NCBI GenBank assembly: GCA_045646245.1
Contig: JAZRKJ010000018.1
Span: 1-28,313 of the forward strand
Length of the DNA stretch: 28,313 nucleotides
Source of the DNA: SIG607 sp045646245
GTDB taxonomy: Bacteria > Bacillota > Clostridia > Oscillospirales > Acutalibacteraceae
Reading direction: 5' to 3'
The number at the start of each line of letters is the position of its first letter. Within the stretch, counting starts at the first letter, position 1. Below the pieces are notes generated by a model that was given only the letters and a program-made list of their open reading frames with translations, was not told the DNA's origin and made no database searches. Below, in pieces: positions 6,970 to 15,551 of the stretch. Made by a program: the position numbers and the translations under genes.

Positions 6970-7556
6970 TTTTCACATTCCTTTCTAAACTGCTCTGCGC
7001 TGTATATTCTTCCGAAATAATCTATCATTGCATTAGCGGTCATATTGAGAGGAAGACAAAGTCCGCCCAGAAGTTTTTCGCGGTTCTTTTTACTGTCACT
7101 TTTTCCCGTCAGACCAAGTTCGAAAAGCAAGGCTTTGGTGATACTTTTTTCGCTTTTAAAGTCCACCTTTTCACCTATTACTCCCGCTTTTTCAAGGGCG
7201 GCGGTAATAACTGCTTCACTTAAGCCTTCAACCCCCAAAAGGCCTTCGGCGCTTTCTTTTTCTTTACGCTTTTCCTTTCCCTTGATTTGCGGAAGATAAA
7301 CCTGAGTTATTTTCCCTTCTTTTATTACACCTTTTAAATGCGAACGTATAAGCATACCCGCGCTGTCACTGTCGGTCATAATTATAAGTCCGTTTTCTTT
7401 TGCTATTTTTCTGAGCAAGGCGGTTTTTTCTTTATCTTTAAAAATTCTGAATCCGTCTGAAACTACAATAAAGGTGTCGATAAAGTTTTCTATGTTAATT
7501 TTATCGTACTTACCCTCAACAATTATCGCTTCTTTAAGCTTTATCAACCGACTCAC
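6942..7556 (-). CDS. rnmV: RNase M5-like Toprim protein (DUF4093)
   Basis: The product is about 204 residues, close to the usual RNase M5 length. A Toprim domain fills the N-terminal half, with the catalytic Glu in VEGKYDK (residues 13-19) and the Asp pair in TDSDSAG (61-67). A DUF4093-type C-terminal part follows (ELGLTGKSDSKKNR, then LCLPLNMTANAM). RNase M5 matures 5S rRNA precursors in Firmicutes. The start is either GTG 7556, inside the end of holA, or TTG 7547, which is better spaced from GGTGAG. The 3' end overlaps the WYL gene. In many Firmicutes rnmV lies beside ksgA, so the position after holA is a variation. The DUF4093 part is less conserved than the Toprim core, so a related Toprim nuclease is possible. 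Confidence 0.72.
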   Translation of the reverse strand: MSRLIKLKEAIIVEGKYDKINIENFIDTFIVVSDGFRIFKDKEKTALLRKIAKENGLIIMTDSDSAGMLIRSHLKGVIKEGKITQVYLPQIKGKEKRKEKESAEGLLGVEGLSEAVITAALEKAGVIGEKVDFKSEKSITKALLFELGLTGKSDSKKNREKLLGGLCLPLNMTANAMIDYFGRIYSAEQFRKECEKWLNQKDSK

Positions 7557-8592
7557 CCTTTGAAATTATATAAGATAGCCTTACTATCATTTCTTCCAGC
7601 ACTATTCTGTCGCTTCCCGAAAAGCCTTTAAGGGATTTATCGGCGCGGGAAAGCTCTTCAAGGCTCAGTCTTAGCTGTTTTCCCGATACGTCGCCAAGGT
7701 TTTTAGCCGCTCTTTCAAGAAGAAACGCCCTGCTGCCGTAAGAAAAATCTTTACCCACTTGGTTTAAGGGTACCGAAGAGTTTTTTGCGGCATATACTCT
7801 GAAAAGGTCAGTATATACGCTTGTGACGGTGCTTAATATTACAAGAGGTTTTACTCTCATAAAGAAAAGCTCGTCAAGAATTTTAAGCGCTTTACCCACG
7901 TTGCTTTTAAGTATTTCTCCCGAAAGCTCGTATACCGACTGTTCAACACTTCTAACGCTTACTTTGTTAATCGTTTCCTTGGTTATGACTCCGTTTTTTA
8001 CAAAGGCGCAAAGCTTTTCTATTTCGTTGCGTATGGTTTCAATATCGTCGGATACGTATTCAATAAGATACCTTGCCACATCAGAATTTATACTGCAGCC
8101 TCTTTTTAAAACGGCGGCGGTTATCATTTTCACAAGTTCACCTGTCTGACGGTGGTTAATAAGCACTGCCCTTCCCCCGCATTTTTCTGCGGCAGAAATA
8201 AGTTTTTTGGCTTTTTCCGAACGTTTATCGTCAAATTCTATTCTATCAAACCAAAGAATCAAAACGGTATCCTCGGCCTTTTCGGAGCAAAGGGACAACA
8301 ATCGGTCAAAATCGGTTTTATTGGCGCCTTCAAAATCATAGTCTTTTAAAACTACGCACTTCCTATCCGCCATTAAGGGAAGTTGTTCTTTTGCGTCATA
8401 TACTTCCTGCAGGTCACATTCGCCTGAAAACTTTTGGAAGTTAAACACGTCATCGGGTTCAACTATTGCCTTAATGAGATTTTCTGCGTTTTGCTTTTTA
8501 AGGTATCCGTCGTTACCAAAGATTAAGTAACACGGCGCAAAAATTTTTTCTTTAATATCGGTTTTAATATGGTATTCATTACAAATTGGCAA
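7534..8592 (-). CDS. holA: DNA polymerase III subunit delta
   Basis: This is the clamp-loader delta subunit, which opens the beta clamp during replication. The roughly 352-residue length is normal. The N-terminal YLIFGNDGYLKKQN motif, with the residues that precede the degenerate ATPase fold, begins at about residue 24 of the TTG-start protein. It is followed by the family pattern FNFQKFSGE and, near the C-terminus, SLEELSRADKSLKG, which resembles the conserved L-x-LxxAD-x-xLKG end of HolA proteins. I prefer a TTG start at 8592, six bases after GAGGTG. The GTG at 8601 would overlap both that site and the comEC stop. The comEC-holA order is standard in Firmicutes. The 3' end overlaps the RNase M5-like gene. 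Confidence 0.88.
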   Translation of the reverse strand: MPICNEYHIKTDIKEKIFAPCYLIFGNDGYLKKQNAENLIKAIVEPDDVFNFQKFSGECDLQEVYDAKEQLPLMADRKCVVLKDYDFEGANKTDFDRLLSLCSEKAEDTVLILWFDRIEFDDKRSEKAKKLISAAEKCGGRAVLINHRQTGELVKMITAAVLKRGCSINSDVARYLIEYVSDDIETIRNEIEKLCAFVKNGVITKETINKVSVRSVEQSVYELSGEILKSNVGKALKILDELFFMRVKPLVILSTVTSVYTDLFRVYAAKNSSVPLNQVGKDFSYGSRAFLLERAAKNLGDVSGKQLRLSLEELSRADKSLKGFSGSDRIVLEEMIVRLSYIISKGESVDKA

Positions 8593-8597
8593 AAGTA

Positions 8598-10106
8598 TCA
8601 CCTCTTTATTATTAATCTGTAAACTTTACTTTTAACAATAAATACCGCAGCATATACCGTTAAAATAAGCGCAACAAGAATATCGGTATTTTTAAGTTTT
8701 AGGGTAGCAAAGGAAAGTCCGCTTGAAAAATCGACCACTTTAAGGAAATATTCACCCAAAACGTCGGCAAAAAACATAAATATTCTCTCAACAAAGGGAA
8801 CAAAACCGAAGCACAAGCCGATTACACAAAAAGTAAGCATTAGGTTTGCAGGGATATCCAGCAACACGTTTACCGGTATTGCAACTACCGAAAGAGTTTT
8901 GAAAACGTAAACGCAAATAGGAAGTGTGGCAATATAAGCCGAAAGCGCAACGCTTATTGCTTTGTTCAGTTTTTCACGAACATAACCCTTTCCGGTACGT
9001 TTTTCCAACCAATAATTTATTTTTCCAGAAAGGACGAGAATACCAAAAGTGGCGGCGTAAGAAAGCCCGAAGGATACGCTGAAGTAAGCGTAAGGATGTA
9101 CAAAAATCACCAATACTACCGCCAAGCTGAGCGAGTGAATACTGTTTTCCCGTCTTGAAATCAACCGATAAACAGCCTTGAAGACGTATATTGCTGCGGC
9201 GCGGAGAATAGACATTCCCATACCGCATACCACACTCATCATTAAAACAAAAAGTAATACGAATATTTCTTTTATAAAATCTCTTTTAATAAATATGCTT
9301 AGTATACGTTCAAGACCGCCGACAAGCAGTACAAGGTGCATACCCGAAACAACCAGAACGTGGCTTACGCCCGCGTTTATAACTTTATCATAAAGATTAT
9401 CACTTATATAAGCGCGATCCCCTGTTATAATGCTAAGCAAAATATGATAATTACCGCAACCGTTCTTTACGTGTTCCCGCACGTAAGTACGTATTGTACC
9501 CGCAATACCGTAAATTCCTTTGCTTTTACCTTTACTGATAACGTTGCCGACAGTATTTGCTTGAAGATAGGTACCCTCGCTGTAATGAGAAACAGCGTAT
9601 TCTTGTTCAAAGACAGATAACTTTACGTCAGCTTCAAGAACGTCGCCTATTTCAAAACCGGAAACATTATCAGTAAAAAGCCGTATTTTGCCACCGTTTT
9701 GAACAAGCCCTTGTCCGGAAGAATTAACCTTTACGGAGCAGTATCCGTAAGCTGTATCGCCCATCCTTACGGGCGAAGCTGTCACAGTAACGTTTATACG
9801 GTCAGTCATGCCGTCTAATGCGTAAGCATCTGACACCGGACCGTTGATAATATAGATACAGCGAATACAGAACAAAAACAGAACTATACACATAAGAATG
9901 CCGCCCTTGTTTCTCTTAAACACCCAAAAGGCAATACCCGCTGTTAAAAACAAGACGGCGGAAACTATAAGAAAAAATTGATCCACCGTCTTTAATAGCG
10001 CTGAAAGAATAATCAAAAGCACCGCCGTTGGTACCAAAAAAGGAAATACCGCCTTGCCGCCTTTGAATTCTTTAATATTATTTGAAGAAAAGAGGAAGTT
10101 GTTCAA
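8598..10106 (-). CDS. ComEC/Rec2-type membrane protein without the metallo-beta-lactamase domain
   Basis: This 502-residue membrane protein has an N-terminal pair of hydrophobic segments (21-60), a further one at 67-88, and an extracytoplasmic DUF4131-like OB-fold region (about 100-190). The Competence domain follows, with the hallmark SHVLVVSGMHL (248-258) and about eight membrane segments. ComEC forms the channel for single-stranded DNA uptake. Canonical ComEC is 700-800 residues and ends in a metallo-beta-lactamase-like nuclease domain. That domain is absent here, and the frame ends in a basic tail just before holA. The 5' end overlaps the PRTase gene by 29 bases with a TTG start and no clear ribosome binding site, so the true start may lie 20-25 residues later. 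Whether this short form supports transformation is unknown. Confidence 0.82.
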   Translation of the reverse strand: MNNFLFSSNNIKEFKGGKAVFPFLVPTAVLLIILSALLKTVDQFFLIVSAVLFLTAGIAFWVFKRNKGGILMCIVLFLFCIRCIYIINGPVSDAYALDGMTDRINVTVTASPVRMGDTAYGYCSVKVNSSGQGLVQNGGKIRLFTDNVSGFEIGDVLEADVKLSVFEQEYAVSHYSEGTYLQANTVGNVISKGKSKGIYGIAGTIRTYVREHVKNGCGNYHILLSIITGDRAYISDNLYDKVINAGVSHVLVVSGMHLVLLVGGLERILSIFIKRDFIKEIFVLLFVLMMSVVCGMGMSILRAAAIYVFKAVYRLISRRENSIHSLSLAVVLVIFVHPYAYFSVSFGLSYAATFGILVLSGKINYWLEKRTGKGYVREKLNKAISVALSAYIATLPICVYVFKTLSVVAIPVNVLLDIPANLMLTFCVIGLCFGFVPFVERIFMFFADVLGEYFLKVVDFSSGLSFATLKLKNTDILVALILTVYAAVFIVKSKVYRLIIKR

Positions 10107-10617
10107 GGTAAATTATATCATCACGCTTTGACGCGTCACCCTCTGCAAGAAAAGCACAGGAAGCCGCCTCTATACCACCCGCGGTTTTAACAAGTTCGCG
10201 CACGGCAGAAAGGGATTCACCCGTACTGATAACGTCGTCAACAATAAGTACACGTTTGTCTTTTAATATTTCTACGTCGCCCTCACCCAGGTACAAGGTT
10301 TGTTCCTTTTGAGTAGTAATGGAACGAACGCTTACTTTAATAGGATCGCCCATATAAACCTTTACGCCTTTTCTTGCAACTACGTAAGGTTTACCTGACT
10401 GACGAGCCATTTCGTAAGCAATGGGAATACTCTTTGCTTCGGGAGTAAGTATAACGTCAAATTCGGGGACTTTACCGAGAAGCTCTTTACAGCCCGCAAC
10501 GGTAAGCTCCACGTCGCCGAAAATAATAAAACCGGCAATATCAAGAGAATCACTTACGGGGAATTTTTGAAGCTTTCTTTTAAGTCCCGCAATAGTCATT
10601 TCATAAAATTCTGCCAC
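10078..10617 (-). CDS. apt: Adenine phosphoribosyltransferase-like PRTase
   Basis: This 179-residue type I phosphoribosyltransferase has the PRPP loop VLIVDDVISTGES at residues 123-135. The flexible-loop and base-recognition regions (LTPEAKSIPIAYEMAR and VVARKGVK) also look like adenine PRTases, which turn adenine and PRPP into AMP. The GTG start follows AAAGGG by nine bases. Length and layout match Apt, but the N-terminal part differs from model Apt proteins, and a xanthine-type or regulatory PRTase cannot be excluded. It lies about 96 bases after the HIT gene, a gap that holds competing hairpins, and overlaps the start of the comEC-like gene. Confidence 0.72.
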   Translation of the reverse strand: MAEFYEMTIAGLKRKLQKFPVSDSLDIAGFIIFGDVELTVAGCKELLGKVPEFDVILTPEAKSIPIAYEMARQSGKPYVVARKGVKVYMGDPIKVSVRSITTQKEQTLYLGEGDVEILKDKRVLIVDDVISTGESLSAVRELVKTAGGIEAASCAFLAEGDASKRDDIIYLEQLPLFFK

Positions 10618-10670
10618 TTCTATCAGCCCTTTACTAAAAATTCAGGATAAAGTCTTAATTCAGTTCATTC

Positions 10671-10720
10671 AACCCTTGCTTTGCTGATGACACAGCCAAG
10701 GGTTAATTTTGTTTTAACCC
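10671..10720 (-). promoter_or_regulatory. Mutually exclusive hairpins between the HIT and PRTase genes
   Basis: Read on the minus strand, GGGTTAA (10720-10714) can pair with TTAACCC (10706-10700). The same TTAACCC region can instead pair with CAAGGGTT (10678-10671), helped by an inner GCTG/CAGC pair. The first hairpin includes the HIT stop codon. Neither structure is followed by a U run, so a terminator is not supported. An RNA-processing or translation-linked role is only a guess. Confidence 0.4.
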
Positions 10721-11052
10721 GGAGGCCAGGCAAGGTTGCGGCGCGCAAGTAAATGGAAATGGATATGGCCAACGGTTTGTCCGCCGTCTTCACCGCAGTT
10801 GTTAACAACTCTGAAGCCTTTTTGAAGATTTTCCTGTTTTGCAATTTTTGCAACCGCTTCAAAAACCTTTGCAATAAGATGGCTGTTGCTTTCGTTTATC
10901 ATATCGGCGCCGCTTATATGCTCTTTAGGAATAATTATACAGTGAAAAGGAGCCTTGGGATCAATGTCTAAAAAAGCATAAACATATTCATCCTCATAAA
11001 CCTTTGTGGAAGGGATTTCCCCCGCCGCTATTTTACAAAACAAACAATCCAT
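10714..11052 (-). CDS. HIT family nucleotide hydrolase (HinT-like)
   Basis: A complete 112-residue histidine-triad protein. HinT-type enzymes hydrolyse purine nucleoside phosphoramidates such as AMP-lysine. The catalytic triad HIHFH is at residues 96-100, the N-terminus has the common DCLFCKI start with C3 and C6 as possible zinc ligands, and the tail ends LAWPPG. The start is ATG 11052. It lies behind AGGTGA, which sits in the last codons of alaS, so the gene is directly coupled to alaS. A GTG at 11059-11061 would lie inside that ribosome binding site. A link to aminoacyl-adenylates makes the alaS neighbourhood biologically sensible, though this is inference. Confidence 0.92.
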   Translation of the reverse strand: MDCLFCKIAAGEIPSTKVYEDEYVYAFLDIDPKAPFHCIIIPKEHISGADMINESNSHLIAKVFEAVAKIAKQENLQKGFRVVNNCGEDGGQTVGHIHFHLLARRNLAWPPG

Positions 11053-11053
11053 T

Positions 11054-13678
11054 TTATTCACCTATCTGTTTTTTAACAAGTTCGTTTACTGCTTCAATAG
11101 CCTTTCCTGCAAGAGAAACGTCCTTACCGCCCGCCATAGCGAAGTCGGGGCGTCCGCCACCCTTACCGCCTGCAATTTCGGCAACTGCGCGTACAAGCTG
11201 ACCTGCGTTAGCGCCCGCTTTAACAGCGTTACCTCCGCAAGCGGCAACAAAGGAAAGCTTTCCTTCGTTTACACCGGCAAATACCGCAACGGCATTAGCG
11301 TTATCACCCTTTACCTTTTCCGCCATAGAACGGAGTTCTTCGCTTCCTGTTCCTTCAAGAACGGCGCTTACTACGGTAAGAGAGCCTATAGAAACAGCAT
11401 TTTTAATAATATCATCAAGCTTACCGCCTGCAAGCTTAGCTTCCAACGCGGCGATTTTCTTATCCTTTTCTTTGCCCGCTTCAACAAGAGCGGCGGTACG
11501 AACGGCAAGCTCTTCAAAGTTGCCGCACTTTTGTACTGCGGCGGCGGCATCAATAATATCCTTATAGTGAATAAGAGTATCAAGAACGCCGACACCCGTA
11601 ACGGCTTCGATACGGCGCACGCCTGCGGCAATACCGGATTCGGAAATAATATGGAAAAGACCGATTTTTGCGGTATTGGTAACGTGGGTACCGCCGCAAA
11701 GCTCAACCGAAGTATCCCCTGCCGCTACAACTCTTACAACGTCGCCGTATTTTTCACCGAACAACGCCATAGCGCCCATAGCTTTTGCTTCGTCAATGGG
11801 CATTTCGCGGTTGTCAACCTCTATGCCCGAAAGTATAGCGGCGTTAACAAAGGCTTCAACCTCGCTGATTTCGTCTTCGGTCATTGCCGAAAAATGAGTA
11901 AAGTCAAAACGAACGGCTTTGTCGTTAACCAACTGACCCGCCTGTTCAACGTGAGTACCAAGCACCTTACGGAGCCCTGCCTGTAAAAGGTGAGCCGCGG
12001 TATGGTTTCTTCTTATAGCGTTTCTTCTTGCGGTATCAATAACGGCTTTCACACCGTCTTCCACTGCAAAAGAGCCTTTATCCATTGTACCGAAGTGCAT
12101 AAAGAGTCCGCCGTTTTTGGTGGTATTTTCAACTATAAAGCAACCGTTTTCGTTTTCTATAATACCGGTGTCTCCTACCTGTCCGCCGCTTTCGGCATAG
12201 AAGCAAGTAGAATCAAGAACAATAACACCCTTTTGACCTTCGCTTATAGCGCCTGTCTGTTCACCTTCAACGGCAACTGCAAGAATTTTTCCTTCGTTTG
12301 CTTCATCGGTATAGCCGACGAATACGGTTTCGGGAATGTTATCAAAGGAAATTCCGTCGCTCTTCCAGGATTCGGCGTCGGCGGCTTTTCTGCCTTCTCT
12401 TGCCTTTTGACGTTGTTGTTGCATAAGAGCGTTAAAGGTGTCTTCGTCAACCGTCATATTCTTTTCCTGAAGAATATCCTTGGTTAAATCAAGGGGGAAA
12501 CCGTAAGTATCGTAAAGGCGGAAAGCGTCTTCGCCCGAAACAACGCCGCCGTTTTTAGTAAGGTCGGCAATAATAGCAAGACCTTGGTCAATTGTTTTGG
12601 AGAAAGCGGCTTCTTCGGTGCTAAGCACTTTTTTAATAAGAGTTTCTTTATCGCTGAGTTCGGTATAAGCGCCTTTGTTTTCTTTTATTACCGCATCGCA
12701 CATCTCAAGAAGGAAAGGACGGTTAATACCAAGCATCTTTCCGTGACGCGCGGCGCGGCGGATAAGACGGCGGAGAACGTAACCTCTTCCTTCGTTGGAA
12801 GGCATAATACCGTCGCTTATCATAAAGGTAGCGGCGCGGCTATGGTCGGTAATTGCGCGGATGGAAATATCGTTTTCGGCATTGGCACCGTAGGTTTTTC
12901 CCGAAATTTCGCAAACCTTGTTTATAATATTACGGATAGTATCAACCTCGAACATATTGTCAACGCCCTGCATTACGCAAGCGAGACGTTCAAGGCCCAT
13001 ACCCGTATCAATATTTTTGTGTTCCAGTTCGGTATAAGTGCCGTCGCCCATATTGTTAAACTGGGAGAAAACGTTGTTCCAGATTTCCATATAACGGTCA
13101 CATTCACACCCCGGCTTACAGTCGGGAGAACCGCAACCGTATTTTTCGCCACGGTCAAAGTAAATTTCACTGCAAGGACCGCAAGGACCCGTACCGTGTT
13201 CCCAGAAGTTATCGGCTTTACCAAGACGTACAATATGCTCTTCCTTTACGCCTATGTCATCTCTCCAGATTGCGTAAGCCTCATCGTCTTCTTCATAAAC
13301 TGAAGGCCAAAGAAGGTCTGCGGGAATTTCCAGAGTTTCGGTTAAGAATTCCCAAGCCCAGTGTATGGCTTCGTTCTTAAAATAATCGCCAAAAGAAAAG
13401 TTACCCAGCATTTCAAAATATGTACCGTGACGTGCGGTATGACCAACACGTTCAAGGTCGGGTGTACGGATACACTTCTGACAAGTTGTAACACGGTTTC
13501 TGGGGGGAGTTACTTCTCCCGTAAAATACTTCTTCATGGGAGCCATACCCGAATTTATGAGTAAAAGGGATTTATCGTTGTTGGGCACCAACGAAAAACT
13601 ACCCAGCCTTAAATGTCCTTTGCTTTCAAAGAAAGAAAGGTATTTTTCTCTAAGGTCATTCAGTGAAGTCCATTGCAT
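11054..13678 (-). CDS. alaS: Alanine--tRNA ligase
   Basis: This 874-residue enzyme charges tRNA-Ala and is essential. The N-terminal class II catalytic core carries FESKGH, LLINSGMAP and RTPDLERVGHTARH, with the four-Cys insertion found in many bacterial AlaRS near CGSPDCKPGCECD. The editing domain has HTAAHLL and CGGTH, at the usual positions around residues 560 and 660, and a C-Ala domain with coiled coil follows. The start is ATG 13678 (MQWTSLNDL) behind GAGGAAC. The open frame runs 51 codons further upstream, but that part crosses the promoter and is not translated. No T-box leader is visible, although many Firmicutes control alaS in that way. It is co-transcribed with the HIT gene. Confidence 0.97.
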   Translation of the reverse strand: MQWTSLNDLREKYLSFFESKGHLRLGSFSLVPNNDKSLLLINSGMAPMKKYFTGEVTPPRNRVTTCQKCIRTPDLERVGHTARHGTYFEMLGNFSFGDYFKNEAIHWAWEFLTETLEIPADLLWPSVYEEDDEAYAIWRDDIGVKEEHIVRLGKADNFWEHGTGPCGPCSEIYFDRGEKYGCGSPDCKPGCECDRYMEIWNNVFSQFNNMGDGTYTELEHKNIDTGMGLERLACVMQGVDNMFEVDTIRNIINKVCEISGKTYGANAENDISIRAITDHSRAATFMISDGIMPSNEGRGYVLRRLIRRAARHGKMLGINRPFLLEMCDAVIKENKGAYTELSDKETLIKKVLSTEEAAFSKTIDQGLAIIADLTKNGGVVSGEDAFRLYDTYGFPLDLTKDILQEKNMTVDEDTFNALMQQQRQKAREGRKAADAESWKSDGISFDNIPETVFVGYTDEANEGKILAVAVEGEQTGAISEGQKGVIVLDSTCFYAESGGQVGDTGIIENENGCFIVENTTKNGGLFMHFGTMDKGSFAVEDGVKAVIDTARRNAIRRNHTAAHLLQAGLRKVLGTHVEQAGQLVNDKAVRFDFTHFSAMTEDEISEVEAFVNAAILSGIEVDNREMPIDEAKAMGAMALFGEKYGDVVRVVAAGDTSVELCGGTHVTNTAKIGLFHIISESGIAAGVRRIEAVTGVGVLDTLIHYKDIIDAAAAVQKCGNFEELAVRTAALVEAGKEKDKKIAALEAKLAGGKLDDIIKNAVSIGSLTVVSAVLEGTGSEELRSMAEKVKGDNANAVAVFAGVNEGKLSFVAACGGNAVKAGANAGQLVRAVAEIAGGKGGGRPDFAMAGGKDVSLAGKAIEAVNELVKKQIGE

Positions 13679-13727
13679 TTTGAGTTCCTCGCTTTTCGCA
13701 ATATAATATAAATAAACATACATAGAT

Positions 13728-13756
13728 ATTATATACCTGACATAATATTTTGTCAA
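13728..13756 (-). promoter_or_regulatory. Consensus sigma-A promoter for alaS
   Basis: On the minus strand there is TTGACA (13751-13756), a 17-base spacer and TATAAT (13728-13733): perfect consensus boxes. The leader to the alaS ATG would be about 40-45 bases, too short for a T-box. Confidence 0.85.
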
Positions 13757-13877
13757 CTTATTACACGCAAAAAACAGCCGGTTGCCATTACTCCTTTCCG
13801 TGCTAATCAGCACCGCGCGTATGCCTTTCATTTATTAAGTCGATATTTTAATTCAAATATGTCACCAAATACATAAA

Positions 13878-13906
13878 AGCCCGTAATTTTTTTCAGTTTA
13901 CAGGCT
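13878..13906 (-). terminator. Possible weak terminator after the PBP gene
   Basis: AGCCTGTAA pairs with TTACGGGCT (one G-U pair) around an A-rich loop and is followed by TTTTATG on the minus strand. It lies about 60 bases beyond the PBP stop. The short U run makes it a modest candidate. Confidence 0.45.
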
Positions 13907-13923
13907 AAAACGTATTTTTTATA

Positions 13924-13952
13924 ATTGTACCATAATTTCACTGCTGAATCAA
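13924..13952 (-). promoter_or_regulatory. Possible second promoter upstream of alaS
   Basis: On the minus strand TTGATT (13947-13952), a 17-base spacer and TACAAT (13924-13929) with TG one base upstream resemble a sigma-A promoter. It would run straight into the weak hairpin at 13878-13906, so it may drive a short RNA or a longer alaS leader. Apart from these sites and a small palindrome at 13800-13813 (GTGCTAATCAGCAC), the 285-base gap holds nothing I can name. Confidence 0.35.
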
Positions 13953-13963
13953 TTTTCATCCTT

Positions 13964-15547
13964 CTAAGGCGTTAATTCTTCCGCGATTTCTTTGAATATT
14001 TCTGCGGCAAGAGATTCTTTTCCCGCGCTGTCCTCCACCAACACCACTGCAACGTATTTGGGGTTGTCGGCGGGAAAAAAGCCGCAAAACCAAGAGTGTT
14101 GGGTTGCTTTGCCGTCACTCCACCCCGTTTCGGCGGTAGCGGTTTTTCCCGCCACCTCAACAAAACTTGAAAAGGCATTTTTACCCGTTCCGCTTATTAC
14201 CACCTCCGAAAGGTAGTCTTTGATTTGGTTTGCGGTTTTCTCATCCATCGCCCTTATTTTTGAAGGTTTTTCTTTGCTTTCCTTTAAAGCGCCGTTTTTT
14301 ACTTCTCCCTCAAAAATGGTAGGGGGGAAGTAAACCCCGCCGCAAGCAATAGCTTCGTAAAGGTTAAGCATAGTAACGGGCGAGGCAAGAAGTTCCCCCT
14401 GTCCAATGGAAATATTAGCTATATCCATACCGCTTATAAGTTTATCCGAATCAGGAAGATTTTCACCGGAAGTAGTAATAAAACCTCCGAGATTCTTTTT
14501 ATATCCAAAACCGAAAACCGATGCAGTTTTTATTATATTTTCAATTCCCGTACGCTCCGCCAAACGGTAAAAATAACTGTTACAGGAATGAACAATCGCC
14601 CCTTCCAAGCCAATATTTGAATGACCCTCGGCAAGGTGGCAGGAAAAAATATTTCCGTCTATTTCATTTTTACCCGTACACTCACAGACAAAACCGTTCC
14701 ATTTATTGTTTTCCAGGGCAGAAACCGCAACGCAGGGCTTAAAAACCGACCCTACGTTATAACCCAAAAGGCTGCGGTTAAGAAAGGGAGAATCGGGAGA
14801 GTTTAAAGAATCTGCCAGATTATTTATATCAAAATTCGGACGGCTTAGCATTCCTCTTATTTTCCCCGTACCCGCCTGGCTGACAACTATTGCGCCTTTA
14901 GGCAGTTTTTGCGACACCTTTTCTATTACCGTTTGAACGGTATTATCCAACGTAATCATTACCCCGGAAGCGGTTACGTCCTGGTGTTTTTCTATTATAG
15001 GCTCCACACCGCCGAGTATTTCTCCCCCTGCCCCGACAGCGTAACGTACCGTTATCTTTTTATCGGTAAAAAGTATATCATCGCAGGTTTTTTCCAACCC
15101 CGAAACGCCGTGAAAAGACGAATCGGTATATCCGATTATATGGTTACAAAACCCGTTTTGCGAATACCTTACAGGCACTTCGATATTTATAATTCCCGCG
15201 CAGTTAAGTTCTTTTTCGGTTTCTATTACGGCAGGCTTTCGTTTGCTGAGCTTCTCCATAACCTGTTCTTTTTGTTCTCCGTAAAGTACGGCGCTGCAAT
15301 AGGTTACGGTAGTGGGGGTAGGTGTAATAACGGCATAATTTTTCTTTATCAGCCCCGTAAGAGGAACCCCGTTACAGTCAAAAATATTACCGCGAAGCTG
15401 TGAAAGAGTAATTACGGTGGTATTGTTCTGGACGGCGGCGGTAATTCTGTCGCTTTTAATTATAGCCGTTATCCGCGCGATACAAATTATAAAAAATGTC
15501 AGTATAAAGGCGAAACAAACCGCCGTTCTCAAAGGTTTAACAGTCAA
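13964..15547 (-). CDS. Class B penicillin-binding protein (transpeptidase, PBP2/SpoVD-like)
   Basis: This peptidoglycan D,D-transpeptidase of about 527 residues has one N-terminal membrane anchor (about 8-30), a dimerisation region starting with RGNIFDCNG, and a transpeptidase domain. Numbered from the longest frame, the SxxK motif is S270-VF-K273, SxN is S324-C-N326, and the third motif is K471-T-A (GKTATAETG) where KTG is usual. No PASTA domains are present. The start is probably TTG 15547, six bases after GGGGTGA. A GTG at 15556 lies inside the terminator hairpin. The gene begins on top of the terminator of the U32 gene, so its expression should need read-through or an unseen promoter. The short length and single-gene setting do not allow a choice between elongation, division and sporulation roles. 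Confidence 0.85.
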   Translation of the reverse strand: MTVKPLRTAVCFAFILTFFIICIARITAIIKSDRITAAVQNNTTVITLSQLRGNIFDCNGVPLTGLIKKNYAVITPTPTTVTYCSAVLYGEQKEQVMEKLSKRKPAVIETEKELNCAGIINIEVPVRYSQNGFCNHIIGYTDSSFHGVSGLEKTCDDILFTDKKITVRYAVGAGGEILGGVEPIIEKHQDVTASGVMITLDNTVQTVIEKVSQKLPKGAIVVSQAGTGKIRGMLSRPNFDINNLADSLNSPDSPFLNRSLLGYNVGSVFKPCVAVSALENNKWNGFVCECTGKNEIDGNIFSCHLAEGHSNIGLEGAIVHSCNSYFYRLAERTGIENIIKTASVFGFGYKKNLGGFITTSGENLPDSDKLISGMDIANISIGQGELLASPVTMLNLYEAIACGGVYFPPTIFEGEVKNGALKESKEKPSKIRAMDEKTANQIKDYLSEVVISGTGKNAFSSFVEVAGKTATAETGWSDGKATQHSWFCGFFPADNPKYVAVVLVEDSAGKESLAAEIFKEIAEELTP

Positions 15548-15551
15548 AAAA

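Noticed and set aside
12584..13303. Plus-strand open frame of 239 codons antisense to alaS
   Set aside because: The alaS reading frame is certain. The antisense product has no motif and reflects codon bias on the other strand.
13679..13831. Extended N-terminus of AlaRS (51 extra codons)
   Set aside because: The stretch spans the consensus promoter, and the GAGGAAC site points to ATG 13678, where homology begins.
13679..13963. T-box riboswitch before alaS
   Set aside because: No AGGGTGG-ACCGCG-type T-box sequence is present; a GCGCGGTGC string near 13800 is only superficially similar.
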